Notes: generated by a model not told the origin, from the sequence alone. Shown: positions 7,461 through 17,379, counted from the first letter of the stretch. The stretch is DNA of 64,000 nucleotides from Tenacibaculum soleae (GCF_001693415.1 NZ_MAKX01000001.1:558300-622299); one strand, 5' to 3'. A program made the numbers and translations.

Positions 7461-10070
7461 TTGGCAAAAACAAAGGCAAAAAAGGTAACACCATTGATGA
7501 AACAATACAACGGTATTAAACTAAAATATCCGGATGCAATGTTGCTTTTTAGAGTGGGTGATTTTTACGAAACCTTTGGAGAAGATGCTGTAAAAGCATC
7601 CGAAGTTTTAGGAATTATTTTAACCAAAAGAGGTGCTGGTAGCGAAAGTGAAACAGCCTTGGCAGGTTTTCCGCATCATTCGTTAAATACCTATTTGCCT
7701 AAGTTAGTAAAATCAGGATTAAGAGTTGCCATTTGCGATCAGTTAGAAGACCCTAAAATGACAAAAACTATCGTAAAACGTGGTGTTACAGAGTTGGTTA
7801 CTCCTGGAGTTGCGTTAAATGATGAGGTGTTACAATCAAAATCTAACAACTTTTTAGCGGCAGTTCATTTTGCTAAAAAAAATGTTGGAGTATCATTTTT
7901 AGATGTTTCAACAGGTGAGTTTTTAATTGCGCAAGGAAACGAAGAATATATTGATAAATTATTACAAAATTTTACACCAAGTGAAGTTTTAGTAGAAAAA
8001 AAATACAAGCAGCGATTTTTAGAGTTATTTACCAATCGTTTTCATACATTTTATTTAGATGATTGGGTTTTTCAAAAAGAATATGGTACCGAATTATTAC
8101 AAAATCATTTTAAAGTTAAAACCTTAAAAGGATTTGGAATTGCTGAGTTAGAAAGTGGAATTATAGCTGGTGGAGCTGCCATGTATTACTTGTCGGAAAC
8201 ACAACATAATAAAGTAGAACACATACAATCTATCAGTAGAATTGCTGAAGACAATTATGTGTGGATGGATAGATTTACCGTTAAAAACCTAGAGTTATAC
8301 GGAGGTAATGATGTAAACTCAGTTTCGCTTTTAAACATTATTGATAAAACCATTTCGCCAATGGGCGGGCGCTTATTAAAGCGTTGGTTGGCATTGCCTT
8401 TAAAAGATTTATCACAGATACAACAACGCCACGAATTGGTTAAGTTTTTAATTGATAATGATGCTTTTTATGAAACGGTAACGTATCAACTACAACAAAT
8501 TTCTGACATTGAACGATTAATATCAAAAGCAGCTACAGGTAAGGTTTCGCCAAGAGAAGTTATCTTATTAAAAAACTCGCTGAAAGCAATTTTACCGATA
8601 AAAATATCCGCAGAAAAAAGCAAGAACAAAGCGGTTAATGAAATCGGAAAACAATTACATGATTGTAAGATATTGATTGATAAAATTACCGAGAGTTTAT
8701 TAGAAGATGCTCCTGTAAATATTAATAAGGGAAATGCTATTGCAAGTGGAGTTTCTACCGAGTTAGATGAGTTGCGTAACATTTCTAACTCAGGAAAAGA
8801 GTATTTAGATAAAATGCTAGCTCGCGAAACGGAAAGAACTGGTATTTCGAGTTTAAAAATAGCGTTTAACAACGTTTTTGGTTATTATATTGAAGTTAGA
8901 AATCGTTATAAAGACCAAGTTCCTGAAGAATGGATTCGTAAACAAACGTTGGTAAATGCTGAGCGATATATTACGGAAGAACTTAAAGAGTACGAAGCAA
9001 AAATTTTAGGGGCTGAGGAAAAAATTCAGCAACTTGAAACCGAAATTTTTGCCAAATTAGTACAGTTTATTATCGGTTTTGTACAACCTGTGCAACAAAA
9101 TGCACAGAATGTAGCTAAAATAGACGGTTTATTATCTTTTGCCACTTTAGCGATGGATAATAATTATGTACGTCCGATTATAGATGAAAGCACAGATATT
9201 GAAATTAAAAATGGTCGTCACCCTGTAATTGAAAAACAACTTCCGATAGGTGAAGAGTATATTGCTAACGATGTGGTTTTAAATCGTAATCAGCAACAAA
9301 TAATTATGATTACAGGACCCAATATGTCGGGTAAATCGGCAATATTGCGTCAAACTGCTTTAATTGTTTTATTGGCTCAAATGGGAAGTTATGTACCTGC
9401 TCAAAATGCTAGAATTGGTATTGTTGATAAAATTTTTACTAGAGTAGGTGCCAGTGATAACATTTCGATGGGCGAATCTACTTTTATGGTTGAAATGAAT
9501 GAAACAGCCTCTATTTTAAATAATATTTCTGAACGTAGTTTGGTATTGTTAGATGAAATAGGTCGTGGAACATCTACTTATGACGGAATTTCAATCGCTT
9601 GGGCTATTGCCGAATATTTACACGAACATCCATCAAAAGGAAAAACATTGTTTGCTACGCATTATCATGAGTTAAATGAAATGACGAGTACGTTTAAACG
9701 TATAAAAAACTTTAATGTTTCTGTAAAAGAGTTAAAAGATAGTATTATTTTCTTACGTAAATTAGTGGCTGGTGGTAGCAATCACAGTTTTGGTATTCAT
9801 GTTGCAAAATTAGCAGGAATGCCAAATATGGTAATCCACAGAGCTGAAAAAATATTAAAAAAGTTAGAAGAAAATCAATCGAATACCGAAGTAAAAGAGG
9901 TACTAAAAGAGTCGCAGCATGAAGAAATGCAAATGAGCTTTTTTCAGTTAGACGATCCTTTATTAGAAGATATTCGCGAAGAAATTTTAGCAACCAATAT
10001 TGATACACTTACACCAATTGAAGCTTTAATGAAGTTGAATGAAATTAAACGAATGTTGGTAAAAAAATAA
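7461..10070 (+). CDS. mutS: DNA mismatch repair ATPase MutS
   Basis: Recognises mismatches and starts repair. 869 aa, full length. The mismatch-binding domain I has the Phe-X-Glu motif in [13 protein letters not shown]. The core and clamp domains follow. The C-terminal ABC ATPase has Walker [14 protein letters not shown], the [11 protein letters not shown] segment, Walker [17 protein letters not shown] and the FATHYHEL switch. The start codon is TTG at 7461; the next ATG would remove the conserved [15 protein letters not shown] start. A MATE exporter gene follows after 5 bp. Confidence 0.97.
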   Translation: MAKTKAKKVTPLMKQYNGIKLKYPDAMLLFRVGDFYETFGEDAVKASEVLGIILTKRGAGSESETALAGFPHHSLNTYLPKLVKSGLRVAICDQLEDPKMTKTIVKRGVTELVTPGVALNDEVLQSKSNNFLAAVHFAKKNVGVSFLDVSTGEFLIAQGNEEYIDKLLQNFTPSEVLVEKKYKQRFLELFTNRFHTFYLDDWVFQKEYGTELLQNHFKVKTLKGFGIAELESGIIAGGAAMYYLSETQHNKVEHIQSISRIAEDNYVWMDRFTVKNLELYGGNDVNSVSLLNIIDKTISPMGGRLLKRWLALPLKDLSQIQQRHELVKFLIDNDAFYETVTYQLQQISDIERLISKAATGKVSPREVILLKNSLKAILPIKISAEKSKNKAVNEIGKQLHDCKILIDKITESLLEDAPVNINKGNAIASGVSTELDELRNISNSGKEYLDKMLARETERTGISSLKIAFNNVFGYYIEVRNRYKDQVPEEWIRKQTLVNAERYITEELKEYEAKILGAEEKIQQLETEIFAKLVQFIIGFVQPVQQNAQNVAKIDGLLSFATLAMDNNYVRPIIDESTDIEIKNGRHPVIEKQLPIGEEYIANDVVLNRNQQQIIMITGPNMSGKSAILRQTALIVLLAQMGSYVPAQNARIGIVDKIFTRVGASDNISMGESTFMVEMNETASILNNISERSLVLLDEIGRGTSTYDGISIAWAIAEYLHEHPSKGKTLFATHYHELNEMTSTFKRIKNFNVSVKELKDSIIFLRKLVAGGSNHSFGIHVAKLAGMPNMVIHRAEKILKKLEENQSNTEVKEVLKESQHEEMQMSFFQLDDPLLEDIREEILATNIDTLTPIEALMKLNEIKRMLVKK

Positions 10071-10075
10071 AAATA

Positions 10076-11410
10076 TTGCAACACGATATAAGCTTTAAAA
10101 ATATTAATAAACTTGCTTTTCCAGCTTTAATAGCAGGTGTTGCAGAGCCACTGCTTTCTACGGCAGATTTAGCTATTGTAGGAAATATAACTCATAATAG
10201 TACGCAAAGCATTGCTGCTATTGGAATTGTAGGTGCATTTTTATCAATGTTAATTTGGGTATTTGGACAAATACGTAGCGGAATTTCATCAATTATATCG
10301 CAATACTTAGGAGCGAATAAAATAGATGAGGTTAAAAATTTACCTGCGCAAGCTATTTTTATTGTAGTAAGTATAAGTGTGCTTGTTTTAGCAATTAGTT
10401 ACCCGTTTGCCGAAGAAATTTTTAAATTTTACAATGCTTCAGGGGTAATATTAGAATATTCAATTGCATATTATAAAATTAGAGTATTTGGTTTTCCGTT
10501 TACACTACTTACCATAGCTATTTTTGGAACTTTTAGAGGTTTACAAAATACCTATTACCCAATGTTAATTGCATTAGTAGGTACCGTTGTAAATATTTTA
10601 TTAGACATTGTTTTAGTGTATGGAATTGAAGGGTTTATCCCAGCAATGAATATTCAAGGAGCCGCATATGCAAGTGTAATAGCGCAAATTATTATGGCGT
10701 TAATGTCAGTACTTTTATTAGTAAAAACAACAACAATTTCCTTAAAGTTACAGCTGCCTTTTAATAAAGAAATACCACGCTTTATTACGATGGTTTTAAA
10801 CTTATTTGTACGAACTATTGCTTTAAATATTGCCTTGTATTTTGGTACATCCTACGCAACAAATTATGGCGATGCCTATATTGCTGCCTATACAATTGGG
10901 TTTAATTTATGGTTGATGGGCGCTTTTATGATTGATGGATATTCATCCGCAGGAAATATCTTGTCAGGCAAATTATTAGGCGCAAAAGCATACGAATCAT
11001 TAATTGTTTTAGGAAATAGATTGATTAAGTATGGTTTTATATTTGGTTTGTTTTTAGCAGTTATAGGGGTTGTTTTATATAAGTATATCGGAACCATTTT
11101 TACAAAAGAAACTGAAGTTTTAATTGAGTTTTATAACACATTTTGGCTAATTTTATTAATGCAACCTATCTGTGCAATTGCCTTTATTTACGATGGTATG
11201 TTTAAAGGAATGGGCGAAATGAAGTTTTTAAGAAACCTACTGTTACTCGCAACCACTTTTGTATTTGTACCTACATTACTAATTTTTGATTATTTTAATT
11301 ACAAGTTACATGCAATTTGGATTGCCTTTTTTCTTTGGATGATTGCCCGATCGATACCATTAATTGTTAAGTTTAGAAGAAAGTTTTTACCCTTAGCTCA
11401 AAAAACGTAA
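10076..11410 (+). CDS. MATE family efflux transporter
   Basis: Multidrug/organic cation exporter of the inner membrane driven by Na+ or H+, 444 aa with about 12 predicted membrane segments in two homologous halves (FPALIAGVAEPLLSTADLAIVG and, in the second half, IGFNLWLMGAFMIDGYSSA). This branch resembles DinF-like MATE proteins. The start is TTG at 10076, 5 bp after the mutS stop, so it is in the mutS transcript. It is followed by a terminator. Substrate unknown. Confidence 0.92.
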   Translation: MQHDISFKNINKLAFPALIAGVAEPLLSTADLAIVGNITHNSTQSIAAIGIVGAFLSMLIWVFGQIRSGISSIISQYLGANKIDEVKNLPAQAIFIVVSISVLVLAISYPFAEEIFKFYNASGVILEYSIAYYKIRVFGFPFTLLTIAIFGTFRGLQNTYYPMLIALVGTVVNILLDIVLVYGIEGFIPAMNIQGAAYASVIAQIIMALMSVLLLVKTTTISLKLQLPFNKEIPRFITMVLNLFVRTIALNIALYFGTSYATNYGDAYIAAYTIGFNLWLMGAFMIDGYSSAGNILSGKLLGAKAYESLIVLGNRLIKYGFIFGLFLAVIGVVLYKYIGTIFTKETEVLIEFYNTFWLILLMQPICAIAFIYDGMFKGMGEMKFLRNLLLLATTFVFVPTLLIFDYFNYKLHAIWIAFFLWMIARSIPLIVKFRRKFLPLAQKT

Positions 11411-11427
11411 TTTTGAAAAAAAATATA

Positions 11428-11456
11428 ACCTCTTATAAATCATTTATAAGAGGTTG
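11428..11456 (+). terminator. Terminator after the mutS-MATE operon
   Basis: 13-bp stem (AACCTCTTATAAA with TTTATAAGAGGTT), 3-nt loop. Confidence 0.7.
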
Positions 11457-11460
11457 TAAT

Positions 11461-11753
11461 TGAAAAATTATTTTTTCTTATTTAGTTGCCTTCTTTTCTC
11501 TCTATTTATATTTCTTCTTTTCTCTCCTTTTTTTATAGAAGGCTCTACGACATATTTATCCCAAAAGAAGTTTAGAAAAAAGAAAAAAGAAAACCTTATT
11601 AAAAATACTTTGAGATTAAAACCCTTTCCTGAATTATTATAACCTAAACATAATGGCAGTAAAAAAAGCCTTAAGAAATTTACAAATAATTTATTGTTTC
11701 TTAAAAAGATAAAAAATCTTAAGTATTTTATTTTAGTCATTTTTTTCTGAAAT
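11461..11753. other. Gene-free AT-rich intergenic stretch
   Basis: Between the MATE terminator and the lipoprotein stop. It holds long pyrimidine runs followed by purine runs, which create chance open frames on both strands. No convincing gene, promoter or repeat was seen. Confidence 0.5.
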
Positions 11754-12629
11754 TTAAGGAATTAATTCGTTGTAATTAAAAATAATATCAAAAGTAATAT
11801 CAGAAGGTAATGATTTAATTTTTTCATCTATTTCTATTATTAAATCTTGTGGTGCTTCTTCTAAGGAAGATTCCTTTATAGCGCATTCTATTGCTTGATA
11901 CGCAACCTCAGCCAACCCACCATAAACAGCTCCTTTTATTGCGCCTCCAACAACACCTGCTAATGTTCCAACTGGACCTAACCAAGAACCTAAAAGACCA
12001 CCAGTAATAGCACCAATGGCAGCACCTTTAATTGTAGATTTAATCAAAGATTTAATATTTCCGTTACAGCTTCTATCTCCTCTATTTTGATAAAAAAAAG
12101 CATCCTTATTTGATTCTATAACATTAAAAACGCCTATTAAACTTAATAAATTTGGGTTTTCTTTTTCTTTTTTGAATTGATCTAGTAAAGAAAAAATTCC
12201 GTTAAAATCATCATTTCTTTGGAATTTATATAGTTCTTTAAAATATGATACAGCTTCTGCTGGTAAGTTTATGTCATCTATAGTAAGTAAACCTACCTCT
12301 TTATGATTAAAAGATGTAAATTCATTATAAGAACTTAATTCCAAGTCGTTTAATACTTGTAGGTTGCCATCTTCTATTGATTGAAAAATAGTGTTAAATA
12401 CTGTGTTTTGATTAGATGGTTCATGGCCTTTGTTTAATTGTTTTTTTTGATATATAAAATTATATATAGTTTGGTTAGTAATGCCATTAATAACCTGTAT
12501 ATCGGCTAAATAATCGTCGTAATTAATAGTTTTTTCAACTTTTTGATTATTGACAAATTCATCGTTTTGACAATTAGCTAAAAATAAAGTAACGATAAAT
12601 AAAATAATTGCACTTTTAAATGTTTTCAT
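11754..12629 (-). CDS. Lipoprotein with glycine-zipper segment
   Basis: Probable outer-membrane or periplasmic lipoprotein, 291 aa. Signal peptide with lipobox LANC (Cys20). The middle is hydrophilic and not recognised. Around residues 190-245 is a glycine-zipper stretch with many GxxxG steps (KGAAIGAITGGLLGSWLGP and AGVVGGAIKGAVYGGLAEV), of the type seen in membrane-inserting or pore-associated proteins. The C-terminal ~45 residues are acidic. It is a single gene with its own upstream region, convergent with the MATE gene. Function unknown. Confidence 0.75.
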   Translation of the reverse strand: MKTFKSAIILFIVTLFLANCQNDEFVNNQKVEKTINYDDYLADIQVINGITNQTIYNFIYQKKQLNKGHEPSNQNTVFNTIFQSIEDGNLQVLNDLELSSYNEFTSFNHKEVGLLTIDDINLPAEAVSYFKELYKFQRNDDFNGIFSLLDQFKKEKENPNLLSLIGVFNVIESNKDAFFYQNRGDRSCNGNIKSLIKSTIKGAAIGAITGGLLGSWLGPVGTLAGVVGGAIKGAVYGGLAEVAYQAIECAIKESSLEEAPQDLIIEIDEKIKSLPSDITFDIIFNYNELIP

Positions 12630-12753
12630 AGATTTTTGTTTTATAAAAACAAATAAACAATTTTTTATGGAATAATTTTATGTGGTTTATTCTTAGGTAA
12701 AGGAATTATAAAAAGTATATAATTTTGTAATTTTGAAAAAACAATCAAAATCA

Positions 12754-13521
12754 ATGACTACAACAAGACAAAACGGAAGTTTATATACACACATTGAGCA
12801 TAAAATAGCTACGGTTGAATTTGGACATCCAGCAAGTAATTCGTTTCCAAGTGAATTATTAGCGCGTTTGGCAAATGAATTTGACAACTTGTCAAACAAT
12901 GATGAGGTTGCTGTAATTGTATTAAAATCTGAAGGAAATAGAGCCTTTTGTGCCGGTGCTTCTTTTGACGAACTAGTTGCAATTGATAATTTACAAGACG
13001 GAAAAGCATTCTTTTCAGGTTTCGCAAATGTGATAAACGCCATGCGTCGTTGTTCAAAATTAATTATTGGTCGTGTGCAAGGAAAAACCGTTGGTGGAGG
13101 TGTTGGTTTGGCAGCTGCTTGTGATTATGTATTGGCAACTGAGCATGCTTCTATTAAACTTTCTGAATTTACCATAGGTATTGGTCCTTTTGTAATTGCG
13201 CCTGCCGTAGAACGTAAAATAGGTGTAAGTGGATTGGCAGAATTAACTTTAGATGCTACAAGTTGGAAAAATGCATATTGGGCAAAAGAAAAAGGTTTAT
13301 ATGCCCGCGTTTTTGAAAATAGTAACGATTTAGATACTGAAGTTGAGGTGTTGTCAGAAAAAATAGCATCGTATAACCCAGAAGCTTTATCAGAAATGAA
13401 AAAAGCTTTATGGAAAGGAACTGAGCCTTGGCAGGACTTGTTGCTAGAAAGAGCTGAAACTTCAGGAAAATTGGTATTGTCTGACTTTACAAAAAAAGCG
13501 TTATCAAAGTTTAAAAAATAA
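12754..13521 (+). CDS. Enoyl-CoA hydratase/isomerase family protein
   Basis: Crotonase-fold enzyme acting on an acyl-CoA thioester, 255 aa. The oxyanion-hole segments FCAGASFDEL and VQGKTVGGGVGLAAACDYVL are clear. The residues where hydratases carry catalytic Glu are partly changed (SEFTIGIGPFVIAP), so it may be an isomerase or have another reaction. I choose ATG at 12754; a TTG 21 bp upstream is less likely. TAATTTTG just upstream fits a Bacteroidota -7 box. Two micro-genes and queD follow closely on the same strand. Confidence 0.88.
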   Translation: MTTTRQNGSLYTHIEHKIATVEFGHPASNSFPSELLARLANEFDNLSNNDEVAVIVLKSEGNRAFCAGASFDELVAIDNLQDGKAFFSGFANVINAMRRCSKLIIGRVQGKTVGGGVGLAAACDYVLATEHASIKLSEFTIGIGPFVIAPAVERKIGVSGLAELTLDATSWKNAYWAKEKGLYARVFENSNDLDTEVEVLSEKIASYNPEALSEMKKALWKGTEPWQDLLLERAETSGKLVLSDFTKKALSKFKK

Positions 13522-13533
13522 TTATCTTTAGAG

Positions 13534-13689
13534 ATGGAAAAAAGTGACGCATATAAAACAGGGTATGAGGTAGGAAAATGGATAGCACAGCATCCAACAC
13601 TATCGGTGCTTATCGGAATTTTATTATCAGTAGGTTTCGTGTGGTTATTGACTAAAATTGTAAAACAAATTCGTACTTTCGGCGAATAA
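13534..13689 (+). CDS. 51-aa single-pass membrane protein
   Basis: Small open frame, ATG to TAA, 12 bp after the enoyl-CoA hydratase stop. The peptide has a soluble N-terminus (MEKSDAYKTGYEVGKWIAQH), one hydrophobic helix (about 22-40, LSVLIGILLSVGFVWLL) and a basic C-terminal tail (KIVKQIRTFGE), predicting cytoplasmic tail retention. I do not recognise the family. Codon use and operon position support a real gene. Confidence 0.65.
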   Translation: MEKSDAYKTGYEVGKWIAQHPTLSVLIGILLSVGFVWLLTKIVKQIRTFGE

Positions 13690-13699
13690 AATATATATT

Positions 13700-13795
13700 A
13701 TGGGAGGAGATTATTTATTTGCAATATTAGCAGCAGGAGTTGCAATTGTGTATTTTTACAATAAATATAGAAGTAATAAAAAATTTAAAAGATAG
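13700..13795 (+). CDS. 31-aa single-pass membrane micro-protein
   Basis: Micro-gene from ATG at 13700 to TAG at 13793-13795, preceding queD with a 1-bp overlap (TAGTG). The peptide has a short helix (FAILAAGVAIVYFY) and a very basic tail (NKYRSNKKFKR). The stop-start overlap suggests translational coupling with the GTG start of queD. Family not recognised. Confidence 0.55.
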   Translation: MGGDYLFAILAAGVAIVYFYNKYRSNKKFKR

Positions 13796-14244
13796 TGGCT
13801 AATATCAGAATTACGAAGCAGTTTTCTTTTGAAACTGGACACGCATTGTATGGTTACGATGGTAAATGTAAAAATGTTCATGGGCATAGTTATAAGCTTT
13901 CAGTAACGGTAATTGGACAACCAATTACAGATGTATCAAATGTTAAATACGGAATGGTTATTGATTTTGGCGATTTAAAGAAAATTGTAATAGAAGAAAT
14001 TGTAGATGTTTTTGATCATGCTACGGTATTTAATCAAAATACACCACATGTTGAGTTAGCTAAGGAATTAAAAGCTCGAGATCATCATGTTATTTTAGTA
14101 GATTATCAGCCAACAAGTGAGATGATGGTTATTGATTTTGCTGATAAAATTCAGAAAAGACTTCCTGATAATATTAAATTATTTTCATTAAAACTTCAAG
14201 AAACCGAAACTAGCTTTGCCGAGTGGTTTGCTAGTGATAATTAA
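13795..14244 (+). CDS. queD: 6-carboxytetrahydropterin synthase QueD
   Basis: Converts dihydroneopterin triphosphate to 6-carboxytetrahydropterin in queuosine/7-deazaguanine synthesis. 149 aa. Zinc-binding His16, His29 and His31 lie in FETGHALYG and KNVHGHSYKL; catalytic Cys25 is in YDGKCKN; a C-terminal ETSFAEW supplies the pterin-binding Glu. The start is GTG, overlapping the previous micro-gene stop by one base. No other que genes are near. Confidence 0.92.
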   Translation: MANIRITKQFSFETGHALYGYDGKCKNVHGHSYKLSVTVIGQPITDVSNVKYGMVIDFGDLKKIVIEEIVDVFDHATVFNQNTPHVELAKELKARDHHVILVDYQPTSEMMVIDFADKIQKRLPDNIKLFSLKLQETETSFAEWFASDN

Positions 14245-14245
14245 T

Positions 14246-14281
14246 AAAAAAGGCTTAAAATTTAATTTTTGAGCCTTTTTT
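14246..14281. terminator. Bidirectional terminator between queD and pth
   Basis: Hairpin AAAAAAGGCTTAAAA with TTTTTGAGCCTTTTTT between two convergent genes; T runs on both strands. Confidence 0.75.
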
Positions 14282-14289
14282 ATTATAAT

Positions 14290-14856
14290 TTATTTACCAT
14301 TAAAGGCGTTCATTGTGTTTGCTAAGCCAGCATTTATAAATGAAGTTATTGCGTTAACTGAAGTAGGTATGCGTTCAATCATTTCGCTTTCTTCTTCTTT
14401 ATTCCATTGACCTAATACATAATCTACCTGGCGACCTCTACCGTAATCAGCACCAACACCAAATCGAAAACGAGGATAGGCACCAGTATTAAATTTTTCT
14501 TGAATATCCTTTAACCCATTGTGTCCACCAGAACTTCCTTTTCCTTTTATTCGAAGTGTACCAAAATCGATATTCAAATCATCAGTAATTACTAATAGAT
14601 TCTCTACTTGAATGTTTTCTTGTTTCATCCAATACATTACTGCTTTACCGCTTAAATTCATATAGGTACTTGGTTTTAAAACAATAACAGTTTTTCCCTT
14701 GATTTTTAGTCTAGCAATATCACCAAGTTTATCGGTTTCAAAAGTAGTATTATACTCTTTTACAAAAGCATCTACTATTTTAAAGCCTATATTGTGGCGT
14801 GTGTTATGGTATTTCTCGCCAATATTACCTAAGCCTACGATTAAGAATTTTTTCAT
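14290..14856 (-). CDS. pth: Peptidyl-tRNA hydrolase
   Basis: Recycles peptidyl-tRNA by cleaving the ester bond. 188 aa. The family motif is complete: VGLGNIGEKYHNTRHNIGF with the catalytic His, KPSTYMNLSG, the Asp-containing ITDDLNIDFGTLRIK and GSSGGHNGLKDI. Gene order pth-rplY-prs on one strand (transcribed prs to pth) is common in flavobacteria. A terminator between rplY and pth suggests separate or attenuated transcription. Confidence 0.96.
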   Translation of the reverse strand: MKKFLIVGLGNIGEKYHNTRHNIGFKIVDAFVKEYNTTFETDKLGDIARLKIKGKTVIVLKPSTYMNLSGKAVMYWMKQENIQVENLLVITDDLNIDFGTLRIKGKGSSGGHNGLKDIQEKFNTGAYPRFRFGVGADYGRGRQVDYVLGQWNKEEESEMIERIPTSVNAITSFINAGLANTMNAFNGK

Positions 14857-14914
14857 CAGATTTACTATCTATATCTTTTTAGTTTTGTTTTAAATAACAA
14901 TTATTTATCAAAAA

Positions 14915-14948
14915 TAAAAAAAGCGTTACACAATGGTAACGCTTTTTT
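14915..14948 (-). terminator. Terminator after rplY
   Basis: Strong stem AAAAAAGCGTTAC with GTAACGCTTTTTT, between the rplY stop and the pth start on the minus strand. Confidence 0.8.
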
Positions 14949-14969
14949 ATTAAAATAGTTTTGCTATTT

Positions 14970-15554
14970 TTATGCTTCAGCTTCTTCCTCTTCAGTTGCA
15001 GCTTTCGTTGCGTTACGCGACATACGTACTTGAGCAACTACTGTGTTGTCTGGGTGTAAAAACGTATAAGCTTCGTTTTTTAACTCAGTAACATATAGTT
15101 TATTACCAATTTCTAATTCAGTAATATCTGCTTGGATAAAGTCAGGTAAGTTAGCTGGTAATGCCTTTACTTTTAATTTACGTAAATTATGACGTAAAGC
15201 TCCACCAATCATAACACCTTTAGATGTACCTACTAAACGTACAGGAATATCCATAGTTACCATTTTATCGTCAAATAATTGGTAAAAGTCTACGTGTAAA
15301 ATACTGTCATTTACTGGGTGAAATTGGATGTCTTGTAATACAGCTGTGTATTTTGCACCATCTAATTCAATCGTAGCAGTATATACATCTGGAGTATAAA
15401 CTAATGGCTTGAACGATTTTGCTTCCGCTGAAAAATGAACAGGCTTATCTCCTCCGTATAATACGCAAGGAACCTTTCCAGCATTACGTAAGGCTTTTGT
15501 TGCTTTTTTACCTACGCTTTCTCTTTGTGATCCGTTGATTGTAATTGATTTCAT
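14970..15554 (-). CDS. rplY: 50S ribosomal protein L25 (CTC form)
   Basis: 5S rRNA-binding protein of the large subunit. 194 aa: an N-terminal L25 domain ([20 protein letters not shown], then the [13 protein letters not shown] segment) and the longer C-terminal TL5/CTC beta domain ([25 protein letters not shown]), ending in an acidic Glu/Ala tail. It lies 17 bp after prs, with which it is probably co-transcribed. Confidence 0.95.
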   Translation of the reverse strand: MKSITINGSQRESVGKKATKALRNAGKVPCVLYGGDKPVHFSAEAKSFKPLVYTPDVYTATIELDGAKYTAVLQDIQFHPVNDSILHVDFYQLFDDKMVTMDIPVRLVGTSKGVMIGGALRHNLRKLKVKALPANLPDFIQADITELEIGNKLYVTELKNEAYTFLHPDNTVVAQVRMSRNATKAATEEEEAEA

Positions 15555-15571
15555 TACTTTTTTATATTTAT

Positions 15572-16513
15572 TTACATTAAAAATTCATCGCTAATTGATG
15601 TGTTATCTTGAACTTTATGCATCACATCAGCGAATAAAGTGGCGCAAGATACTACTTTTATTTTAGATACATTCTTTTTTAAAGGAATTGTATCTGAAAC
15701 AATTAGTTCGGTTAGTTGTGAGTTTTGAATTCTATCATAAGCATCTCCTGAAAGTATTGGGTGTGTACAAATAGCGCGTACGCTTAATGCACCTCTTTCT
15801 ATCATTAAATCTGCAGCTTTTGTAAGTGTACCTCCGGTATCAATCATGTCGTCAACAAGAATTACATTTTTACCTTTTACATCTCCGATTAATTCCATGT
15901 GAGAAATAACATTAGCTTTTTCACGTTGCTTATAACAAATAACAACATCACTTTCTAAGTATTTTGAATATGCATAAGCTCTCTTAGATCCACCCATATC
16001 AGGAGAGGCAATGGTAAGGTTATCTAATCCTAAGCTGTTTACATAAGGAAGAAAAATTGTTGAAGCAAATAAGTGATCAACAGGTTTTTCAAAAAAGCCT
16101 TGAATTTGATCAGCGTGTAAATCCATAGTCATTATTCTAGTAGCTCCAGCCGACTCTAATAATTTTGCAACTAATTTTGCACCAATAGCAACACGAGGTT
16201 TGTCTTTTCTGTCTTGACGTGCCCACCCAAAATAAGGCATAACGGCAGTAATATGTCTTGCAGATGCTCGTTTAGCAGCATCGCACATTAATAGCATTTC
16301 CATTAAATTATCTGCAGATGGAAATGTTGAACCGATTAAAAATATACGCCTTCCACGTATAGATTCTTCAAAAGCTGGTTGAAATTCACCATCACTAAAG
16401 TGAGTAGTTATTACATTACCAAGTGAAACTCCGTATTCTTTTGCAATGTTTTTAGCAAGTTCAATACTTTGAGAACAAGCAAATATTTTTGGGCTTAATT
16501 GATTTACAGCCAT
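15572..16513 (-). CDS. prs: Ribose-phosphate pyrophosphokinase
   Basis: Makes PRPP from ribose 5-phosphate and ATP for nucleotide, His and Trp synthesis. 313 aa, normal length. The flexible loop and ATP region ([15 protein letters not shown]), the metal/PP site [12 protein letters not shown] and the PRPP-binding loop [14 protein letters not shown] are all intact. First gene of the prs-rplY unit; divergent from the tRNA-Leu gene. Confidence 0.97.
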   Translation of the reverse strand: MAVNQLSPKIFACSQSIELAKNIAKEYGVSLGNVITTHFSDGEFQPAFEESIRGRRIFLIGSTFPSADNLMEMLLMCDAAKRASARHITAVMPYFGWARQDRKDKPRVAIGAKLVAKLLESAGATRIMTMDLHADQIQGFFEKPVDHLFASTIFLPYVNSLGLDNLTIASPDMGGSKRAYAYSKYLESDVVICYKQREKANVISHMELIGDVKGKNVILVDDMIDTGGTLTKAADLMIERGALSVRAICTHPILSGDAYDRIQNSQLTELIVSDTIPLKKNVSKIKVVSCATLFADVMHKVQDNTSISDEFLM

Positions 16514-16636
16514 TTAAAGTAGTTTTTGTTTTTGTTAGTGTTGTTGTTAGTGCAAAAGTAAAACTATTTTAAGAGTTTAAAAGTTATTTAAATGAATTAA
16601 TTAAAATATTTTATAGATTTGCATTCTCTTTATAAT

Positions 16637-16718
16637 GCTCGAGTGGCGGAACTGGTAGACGCGCTGGATTCAAAATCCAGTTCTTTCGAGAGTGCGGGTT
16701 CGATTCCCGCCTCGAGTA
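16637..16718 (+). tRNA. tRNA-Leu (anticodon CAA)
   Basis: Cloverleaf visible: acceptor GCTCGAG pairs with CTCGAGT (one G-U), D-arm GGCGGAACTGGTAGACGC, anticodon stem CTGGA/TCCAG with loop TTCAAAA (anticodon CAA, reads UUG), a variable arm of class II type (TTCTTTCGAGAG), T-arm GCGGGTTCGATTCCCGC and discriminator A. Only CA of the CCA end is encoded next to it. A TAGATTTG -7 box at 16614-16621 lies 15 bp upstream. A terminator follows. Confidence 0.96.
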
Positions 16719-16719
16719 C

Positions 16720-16751
16720 AAAAAAAGCGAGAAATTTTTCTCGCTTTTTTT
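16720..16751. terminator. Bidirectional terminator between tRNA-Leu and the roadblock cluster
   Basis: Stem AAAAAAGCGAGAAA with TTTCTCGCTTTTTT directly after the tRNA; also overlaps the stop of the convergent gene at 16750. Confidence 0.8.
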
Positions 16752-16998
16752 AATTTTCTATAATTTTTGTATTTCCAAAACCTATAGCGTCCAAAAGATT
16801 ATCATATTTTGGAGAAAAAAAGAAATCTTCAAGTATTGCTTTAATATCTCTTTTCTCTGAAGTAGTTTTTTGTACTCCTGGGGGAGCTGTTGCATTTTGC
16901 AGAACCTTTTTTGTATAAATATCTTGATATTTATTTATAAAATTAATAAATGTGTCCTCAAAATTATAATTAGTTAAATCAATGGCATTATAGCTCAT
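16750..16998 (-). CDS. Hypothetical 82-aa protein, third gene of the roadblock cluster
   Basis: Soluble acidic/aromatic-rich protein without signal or membrane segment. It has a helical N-terminus (NFEDTFINFINKYQDIY), a central disordered part (ATAPPGVQKTTSEK) and a C-terminal helix (DIKAILEDFFFSPKYDNLL). Its start overlaps the end of the roadblock-like gene by 11 bp, so it is translationally coupled and may bind those proteins. Family not recognised. Confidence 0.65.
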   Translation of the reverse strand: MSYNAIDLTNYNFEDTFINFINKYQDIYTKKVLQNATAPPGVQKTTSEKRDIKAILEDFFFSPKYDNLLDAIGFGNTKIIEN

Positions 16999-17362
16999 TG
17001 TTTAGCTCTTGTTTATATTTGTTTAAAAGTGTTCTAGTAAGCGCTAAGTTTGCTTTTTTAGAATCTACAGCTAAATAAACAAAATAATCACCACTAGGCG
17101 AAATGTTAATAATGTGTATTTGACTGTCTAAATTGAAATGAATGTCGTTTAAGTTTTCATTTAAACCTAAAGATTTCATTGCTTTACGTTTGGCGTTAAT
17201 AATTTCTACATTGTAGGCACAAGCTAGAGCAGGGTCAAAACCGTCTAAAGCAGAGTCAGAAATAAGTGATTCTCCTGAAGCCATTTCAGCTACGCTAATC
17301 CCTATGTATCCAGAAATGTTTTCTTTTACGTTTTTTACTAAGTCGTCTAAAATTTGTTGCAT
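16988..17362 (-). CDS. Roadblock/LC7-like domain protein
   Basis: A 124-aa single-domain protein. It matches the roadblock/longin-like pattern: helix 1 (QQILDDLVKNVKENISG), strand YIGISVAEMASGESL, a helix with ACAYNVEIINAKRKAMKSL, strands IHIINISPSGDYFVYLAVD, and a last helix (LALTRTLLNKYKQEL). Such proteins usually dimerise and act as scaffolds or regulators of small Ras-like GTPases (MglB for MglA). No GTPase gene is in this window. It is the middle gene of three. The fold call is by pattern, not by a database hit. Confidence 0.7.
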   Translation of the reverse strand: MQQILDDLVKNVKENISGYIGISVAEMASGESLISDSALDGFDPALACAYNVEIINAKRKAMKSLGLNENLNDIHFNLDSQIHIINISPSGDYFVYLAVDSKKANLALTRTLLNKYKQELNNEL

Positions 17363-17379
17363 TTCGTTTGAGTTTATAG

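Noticed and set aside
8486..8872. 128-codon frame antisense to mutS
   Set aside because: Lies wholly inside an intact and conserved mutS frame.
11460..11740. Open frames of 60 and 90 codons on opposite strands
   Set aside because: Both come from long pyrimidine and purine runs; composition is extreme (Phe/Leu or Lys/Arg), they overlap each other and lack start context.
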